From a virus, in the IMG/VR virus record IMGVR_UViG_3300028025_001779, positions 1-23,042 of that record: a DNA stretch of 23,042 nucleotides; one strand, given 5' to 3'. Made by a program: the position numbers and the translations under genes. The notes beneath the pieces were generated by a model, which did not search any database, had not been told where the DNA came from, and saw nothing but the letters and a program-made list of their open reading frames with translations. Positions 20,356 to 23,042 of the stretch are shown piece by piece; the stretch's first letter is position 1, and each line of letters starts with the position of its first letter.

Positions 20356-20770
20356 CTTCTCTTGCCTCCTCCAGTTGTTGTTGTGCATAGTGCAACAGAC
20401 CATAGATGTCCTTGCAAGTTAGGTACTCAAGGATGGATAGTTTTAATAGCGCATCGCCCAACTCGTGCTCGTAACTGTACTCATAGAAGGTAACCGTGCT
20501 GTGGTTAAAGTCCACCACTGGCACGTAGCCGTACTCTGTGTCCGTCACGTTGTTGATACTAAATGCGTAGCCTGTTGTGCTATCCCATGCCTTGCCGATT
20601 AGTTGCGAGATGACGATACGATTAGCACGCTCGCTACTAAGGCTGTGCGTACCTGCCTCATAGATAGCGTTCTTTAGGTTGGTATCCCAATCCTGTCCAC
20701 CCCAGTGAGAGTACAGGTACAACACGTCACCAGTCCTATCGGCTACACCGAATGTGAATCTGTCACCCAT
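20342..20770 (-). CDS. Conserved actinophage protein of unknown function (142 aa)
   Basis: I start at ATG 20770, placed 8-9 nt after AGGAGG. The N-terminus 'MGDRFTFGVADRTGDVLYLY' with 'SHWGG', and 'RIVISQLIGKAWDSTTGYAF' followed by 'PVVDFNHSTVTFYEY', matches a protein I recall repeatedly from actinophage early regions. It is beta-rich with a C-terminal helix ('GLLHYAQQQLEEARED'). No enzymatic motif is visible. It overlaps its neighbours at both ends. Confidence 0.78.
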   Translation of the reverse strand: MGDRFTFGVADRTGDVLYLYSHWGGQDWDTNLKNAIYEAGTHSLSSERANRIVISQLIGKAWDSTTGYAFSINNVTDTEYGYVPVVDFNHSTVTFYEYSYEHELGDALLKLSILEYLTCKDIYGLLHYAQQQLEEAREDVTV

Positions 20771-20888
20771 TGTCCATACCTCCTCTGATGATGATGTACT
20801 CATCGTATGTTTCGTCACTTGCCATTAGCACCATTAATTTATCTAGTTGCATAAAGATGTCTTGCTCTTCCCGTTTAAACAGTTTCAT
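20763..20888 (-). CDS. Small protein of unknown function (41 aa)
   Basis: ATG 20888 in a TAATG overlap; stop TGA 20763-20765 lies just past the next gene's start. The product begins 'MKLFKREEQDIFMQLDKLMV' and ends 'DEYIIIRGGMDNG'; it is amphipathic and mostly helical. GTTTAAAC at 20873 is in codons 3-5 (CTG TTT AAA CGG), nearly the same context as the start of the plus-strand gene at 11341. Function unknown. Confidence 0.66.
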   Translation of the reverse strand: MKLFKREEQDIFMQLDKLMVLMASDETYDEYIIIRGGMDNG

Positions 20889-21289
20889 TACATTCCCTCC
20901 ATTAGTTCAGACAGGATAGATAGTTCCTGTTCTGTAAAGTGTAGTTCTAATTTGTTTGTTTGTTCAGTAATTAAGTCAAACAATTTCTTGTCGCTAATGC
21001 TGTCCACGTTGTAGCCCAGTCCGTTAGCCCAGTCCTCAAAATCTCTGGAGTAATCTAACGTGCTCCTGTCTGCAAGTATGGCGTGTAGTACGTCCTCACG
21101 CTTAGGTGATTCAACGTGTGCCTTGCCCTGATAAAACGGGGTAGCAAACATCCTCTCACCGTTGCGCTTAAGGATACATTCATAAGCGTTCATGTTCTGT
21201 GCCCACTTAGGAGTGTCACCCCCGTATTGTTGCGTGGTGTCCACCGTGAACCCGATTGAATCTAAGTAGTGCTGTATTGCTGTTGTCAT
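20888..21289 (-). CDS. Conserved phage protein of unknown function (133 aa)
   Basis: I start at ATG 21289, preceded by AAGGAGG; upstream in-frame codons lie within the previous gene's end. The product has 'YECILKRNGERMFATPFYQG' followed by a helix with 'EDVLHAILADRS', and then 'DFEDWANGLGYNVDSISDKK'. This combination is recurrent in phage and prophage small proteins as I recall (a 'W.C.l.r.gr....pf..G' beta part and a 'FEdwa..lGYd.DS' helix part), with no known activity. Just upstream is GTTTAAAC at 21304. Confidence 0.74.
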   Translation of the reverse strand: MTTAIQHYLDSIGFTVDTTQQYGGDTPKWAQNMNAYECILKRNGERMFATPFYQGKAHVESPKREDVLHAILADRSTLDYSRDFEDWANGLGYNVDSISDKKLFDLITEQTNKLELHFTEQELSILSELMEGM

Positions 21290-21305
21290 TGATTCTCCTC
21301 CTTGT

Positions 21306-21542
21306 TTAAACAAAGTATCCATTGTTTACTCCATTGTTTAGTTCTAGCATGTTACACACTTCATCGCTTAAAGTTGTGTAGATTTCTTGGTGCGTTTCTA
21401 AGTCATCATCATCGGGAGCAAGCCACTCCTGTTGTTCTTCGTCAAAGAAATACCCGTTATTGAATACGGAATACGCTGTATCTGAATCCAATTCCCAACG
21501 TTCGGTGCGTGAGTCGTACACAACTACATAGTGGTACTGCAT
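21306..21542 (-). CDS. Protein of unknown function (78 aa)
   Basis: I start at ATG 21542, in a TAATG overlap with the preceding gene; a GTG three codons earlier lies inside that gene. The product is beta-rich at the N-terminus ('QYHYVVVYDSRTERWELDSD') and acidic ('LAPDDDDLETHQEIY'). It ends Val-stop, and GTT TAA of the palindrome GTTTAAAC provides that codon and stop. Not recognised. Confidence 0.72.
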   Translation of the reverse strand: MQYHYVVVYDSRTERWELDSDTAYSVFNNGYFFDEEQQEWLAPDDDDLETHQEIYTTLSDEVCNMLELNNGVNNGYFV

Positions 21543-21922
21543 TACGCCCACACCTCCTTGCCGTACAGGGCTAACTGAAGAATGATGTCACTGATACAAG
21601 CGTCCCAGTTCTCAAGGTCAGGGGTAATGTCTCCACCGCAAGGTACGTGACGGTATCCCTTGATTGCCACCTCAAGTGCTTCCACTAGGTCAACGATGTT
21701 TAAACGCTTCGTCAACCACTTGCTCTCATCTTCACCTTCGGTGTCATCATTAGGGTCAACATACCCAACCTTTACGATGCCCACCGTTTCCCAGTCACCT
21801 TCAATGAAATCCAGTGACATCAGGTAGTTACGTGTCACGGGGTCTGACTCAAAGCCACTTCCCCACATTGCGCTCCATAGTTCTTGGTCTTCTAGTTCAT
21901 ACTTGATAATTACTTTTCCCAT
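21542..21922 (-). CDS. Acidic protein of unknown function (126 aa)
   Basis: ATG 21922 is preceded by GTTTAAACAAGGAG, where the last six bases form the ribosome site. The product opens 'GKVIIKYELEDQELWSAMWG', contains 'GIVKVGYVDPNDDTEGEDES' and a helix 'IVDLVEALEVAIKGY'. The many Trp and acidic residues recall DNA-mimic antirestriction proteins, but I see no diagnostic motif. An internal GTTTAAAC is at 21698. Confidence 0.72.
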   Translation of the reverse strand: MGKVIIKYELEDQELWSAMWGSGFESDPVTRNYLMSLDFIEGDWETVGIVKVGYVDPNDDTEGEDESKWLTKRLNIVDLVEALEVAIKGYRHVPCGGDITPDLENWDACISDIILQLALYGKEVWA

Positions 21923-21945
21923 GTTTTTCTCCTTGTTTAAACGTC

Positions 21946-22155
21946 CTAGTCGTTGACTAGTACGAATCCGTTTTCTATCATGTGCTCTCTGAACATTTTC
22001 TTGGCGCTGTTGACATCAGTTCCCTGATAGGTCTGGCGCTCCAGCCACACCTCTCCGCTCTTGATGTCTCTAACCATTGCGGTAACTTCAAGGGTAAAAA
22101 TCCCTGAGTTAGGCACGCCCTCTTTGTAAGGGTTTGCTATCTGTTCTGCTCTCAT
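21946..22155 (-). CDS. Small protein of unknown function (69 aa)
   Basis: ATG 22155 with GGAGG about 9 nt upstream; it is the first gene after a 112-base gap, and so may start its own transcript. The product has strands ('GIFTLEVTAMVRDIKSGEVW') and a helix ('SAKKMFREHMIENG'), ending 'FVLVND'. It looks like a small alpha/beta fold. It is followed by GAC GTTTAAAC and then the next ribosome site. Not recognised. Confidence 0.73.
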   Translation of the reverse strand: MRAEQIANPYKEGVPNSGIFTLEVTAMVRDIKSGEVWLERQTYQGTDVNSAKKMFREHMIENGFVLVND

Positions 22156-22267
22156 TTTGAAACCTCCAAGTTTCTTTGTTACTACTAGTCAATCGTTGTC
22201 CCTGACAGGTGTCAAGGCTATCGGTAAGTCTTTACTAAATCTTTACCATTTCGTTATCATTCTGTTA
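22156..22267 (-). promoter_or_regulatory. 112-base gap with repeats and a possible promoter element
   Basis: No gene fits here. On the plus strand TCTTTAC is repeated at 22229 and 22240, 11 bases (one helical turn) apart, within GGTAA...TTACC inverted arms (22223-22247). TGACA-GG-TGTCA (22203-22214) is a dyad whose minus strand holds TTGACA, a perfect -35 hexamer, but the -10 at 17 bases (TTGACT) is poor. This is probably a control site for the leftward genes; a regulated or activator-dependent promoter is possible. Confidence 0.35.
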
Positions 22268-22387
22268 TTAGTTTGTGGCGAGCACGAACATCCAGAGGAT
22301 GATGCCTACAACTGCAAGCCCACATCCATAGAAGATGACATCATCTAGTAGGCGGTATGCCTTCGGTGTCCAGTTCCATTTGCTCAT
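22268..22387 (-). CDS. Small single-pass membrane protein (39 aa)
   Basis: ATG 22387 follows GTTTAAAC by one base; stop TAA 22268-22270, with a second TAA next. The product is 'MSKWNWTPKAYRLLDDVIFY' then a membrane helix 'GCGLAVVGIILWMFVLATN'. The ribosome site AAGGGAG lies across the end of the upstream gene. It is the third small membrane protein of the leftward arm. Function unknown. Confidence 0.64.
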   Translation of the reverse strand: MSKWNWTPKAYRLLDDVIFYGCGLAVVGIILWMFVLATN

Positions 22388-22390
22388 CGT

Positions 22391-22564
22391 TTAAACACTC
22401 CCTTTAGTTGCGTAGTACATGTGCTGGTGAAAGATGTATCCAACTTCATAGACACACTTGTCACAGTAGTTAATCGTTGCGTCTGTGGTTCTTGTCGGGT
22501 ATCTAATCACGTTCTCGTCAGTCACCCCACATTGGTGGCAAGTCTTGATGTATTTCTTCGTCAT
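22391..22564 (-). CDS. Small zinc-ribbon protein (57 aa)
   Basis: I start at ATG 22564, which directly follows GTTTAAAC; earlier in-frame codons overlap the upstream gene. Two CxxC knuckles, C9-x2-C12 ('KTCHQCGVTDENV') and C34-x2-C37 ('NYCDKCVYE'), with 'IRYPTRTTDATI' strands between, predict a zinc ribbon. It ends Gly-Ser-Val-stop using GTT TAA of another GTTTAAAC. No specific role assigned. Confidence 0.7.
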   Translation of the reverse strand: MTKKYIKTCHQCGVTDENVIRYPTRTTDATINYCDKCVYEVGYIFHQHMYYATKGSV

Positions 22565-22566
22565 GT

Positions 22567-22761
22567 TTAAACACCTACCCCAATGTTGGTCAGCCGTGAG
22601 GAATCTACCCACGCTGCGCCCCTGCCATTGGTCGGGATAACTTTGTAGCGTGTGTTTCCGTACGCTTGCTTGGCATCTTCAATCAATACCTGCACTTGGA
22701 ATCCTTCCACCCGTAGGAGGGCTAGTTCTCCGATTGCCTTCATCATTTCTATGGTGCTCAT
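22567..22761 (-). CDS. Small beta-barrel-like protein (64 aa)
   Basis: ATG 22761, one base after GTTTAAAC. The first ~20 residues are a helix ('STIEMMKAIGELALLRV'); the rest has strands 'GFQVQVLIEDAKQAYGNTRY' and 'KVIPTNGRGAAWVDSSRL' that resemble an SH3/KOW-like small barrel. It ends Val-Gly-Val-stop in GTT TAA of the next palindrome copy. Function unknown. Confidence 0.7.
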   Translation of the reverse strand: MSTIEMMKAIGELALLRVEGFQVQVLIEDAKQAYGNTRYKVIPTNGRGAAWVDSSRLTNIGVGV

Positions 22762-22764
22762 TGT

Positions 22765-22956
22765 TTAAACGTCCTCTCGTTTGTTGTCTGTGATTGTCTT
22801 TAGTAGGTAGTCAAGGGCTGTCAGTTTCTCGTCAATCGTCTTGGCTTCTAGTACCTTTCTTATTACTCCGTAGGTGTTGGCTGTTGGGTATAGTCCTAGT
22901 TCTAGGACGTAGTTCCTTGCCACTCTGTTGTGCTCTGCCTTCTGCTTGATGTTCAT
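22765..22956 (-). CDS. Small helical protein of unknown function (63 aa)
   Basis: I start at ATG 22956, which overlaps the preceding stop (TAATG) and has GAGGAG upstream; an earlier in-frame codon lies in the preceding gene. The product is helical ('NIKQKAEHNRVARNYVLELG', 'KLTALDYLLKTITDNKRED'). It ends Asp-Val-stop with GTT TAA from the palindrome GTTTAAAC at 22763. Not recognised. Confidence 0.7.
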   Translation of the reverse strand: MNIKQKAEHNRVARNYVLELGLYPTANTYGVIRKVLEAKTIDEKLTALDYLLKTITDNKREDV

Positions 22957-23042
22957 TACTTGTTCTCCTCTAGTGTTTCTATCTGTTCCATAATCCAATA
23001 GATAACCTCACTGGCGCTCATGCTCCATCCGCCGAACTTATC
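22956..23042 (-). CDS. 3' end of a gene running in from the right edge (28 residues visible)
   Basis: The minus-strand frame is open from the window edge to TAA 22956-22958. The visible residues 'DKFGGWSMSASEVIYWIMEQ' and 'IETLEENK' are helical. The start is outside the window and no family can be named. The stop overlaps the next ATG. Confidence 0.5.
   Translation of the reverse strand, partial: DKFGGWSMSASEVIYWIMEQIETLEENK

Larger units (their letters stand above)
20272..22770. repeat. Cluster of eight GTTTAAAC palindromes among the small early genes
   Basis: Copies begin at 20272, 20873, 21304, 21698, 21935, 22389, 22565 and 22763. Five (21304, 21935, 22389, 22565, 22763) sit at gene junctions. 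Four of these supply GTT TAA as last codon and stop, and three lie 0-1 base before the next ATG. Two (21304, 21935) are followed by the ribosome site as GTTTAAACAAGGAG. The other three are inside coding sequence. Five more copies in the window start at 11343, 13619, 15065, 17176 and 19274; none occurs before 11343. Confidence 0.85.

Noticed and set aside
11343-22770. GTTTAAAC as a -1 frameshift slippery site (TTTAAAC)
   Set aside because: TTTAAAC is a classic slippery heptamer, but only the copies at 17176, 20272 and 21698 are in the right phase (T TTA AAC), and none leads to a longer sensible product. The junction copies cannot work this way.

Overview
The window is part of a double-stranded DNA tailed-phage genome that almost certainly infects an Actinobacterium. 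The main host clue is a WhiB-family iron-sulfur regulator at 19799-20122 with the C-x27-C-x2-C-x5-C spacing and a GFWGG turn; WhiB proteins are confined to Actinobacteria and their phages. The base composition looks moderate rather than GC-rich, which would suit a low-GC aquatic actinobacterium, but this is inference. There is no integrase, excisionase or recognisable repressor, so no evidence of lysogeny here.

The layout is two convergent arms. The plus-strand late arm (1-11957) holds the C-terminus of an N4-gp56-like major capsid protein followed by a strong hairpin; three small proteins; a collagen-like tail fibre; a glycosyltransferase with TPR-like repeats; a run of small Cys-rich and then Lys/Ala/Pro-rich proteins; a head-tail adaptor-like protein; a second fibre; a large propeller/nozzle-like tail protein; and a lysis module (r1t-type holin, secreted Pro-rich protein, second small membrane protein, M23 endopeptidase). 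No tape measure or tail-tube gene lies among these tail genes, which hints at a short-tailed virion. A symmetric terminator at 11969-12008 ends both arms.

The minus-strand arm (23042 to 12025, transcribed leftward) is the early and replication arm. The right end (about 19.2-23 kb) is a dense series of small, mostly unknown genes. The middle is a 212-bp control region (18994-19205) with a good sigma70-type promoter and several hairpins. The left part encodes DNA metabolism: a RecB/Cas4-like nuclease split over two genes, a zinc-ribbon protein, a DnaB/RecA-like ATPase, two further PD-(D/E)XK nucleases, a primase split over two reading frames, a DUF1599-like protein, a metallophosphoesterase and a sigma-factor-like protein. 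Genes are packed with TAATG, ATGA or GTGA overlaps almost throughout, so translational coupling is probably the rule.

The most unusual signal is the 8-bp palindrome GTTTAAAC. I count 13 copies, none before 11343 and eight between 20272 and 22770, where several sit exactly on gene junctions and supply the last codon (GTT, Val) and stop codon (TAA) of the upstream gene. Other points worth following are the split nuclease whose predicted active site and iron-sulfur ligands are shared between two proteins, the hairpin-rich control region and helicase leader, a GPT-rich collagen fibre beside a glycosyltransferase, a duplicated small Cys gene with its junction, and several genes of 24-55 residues, many of them membrane or zinc-binding.
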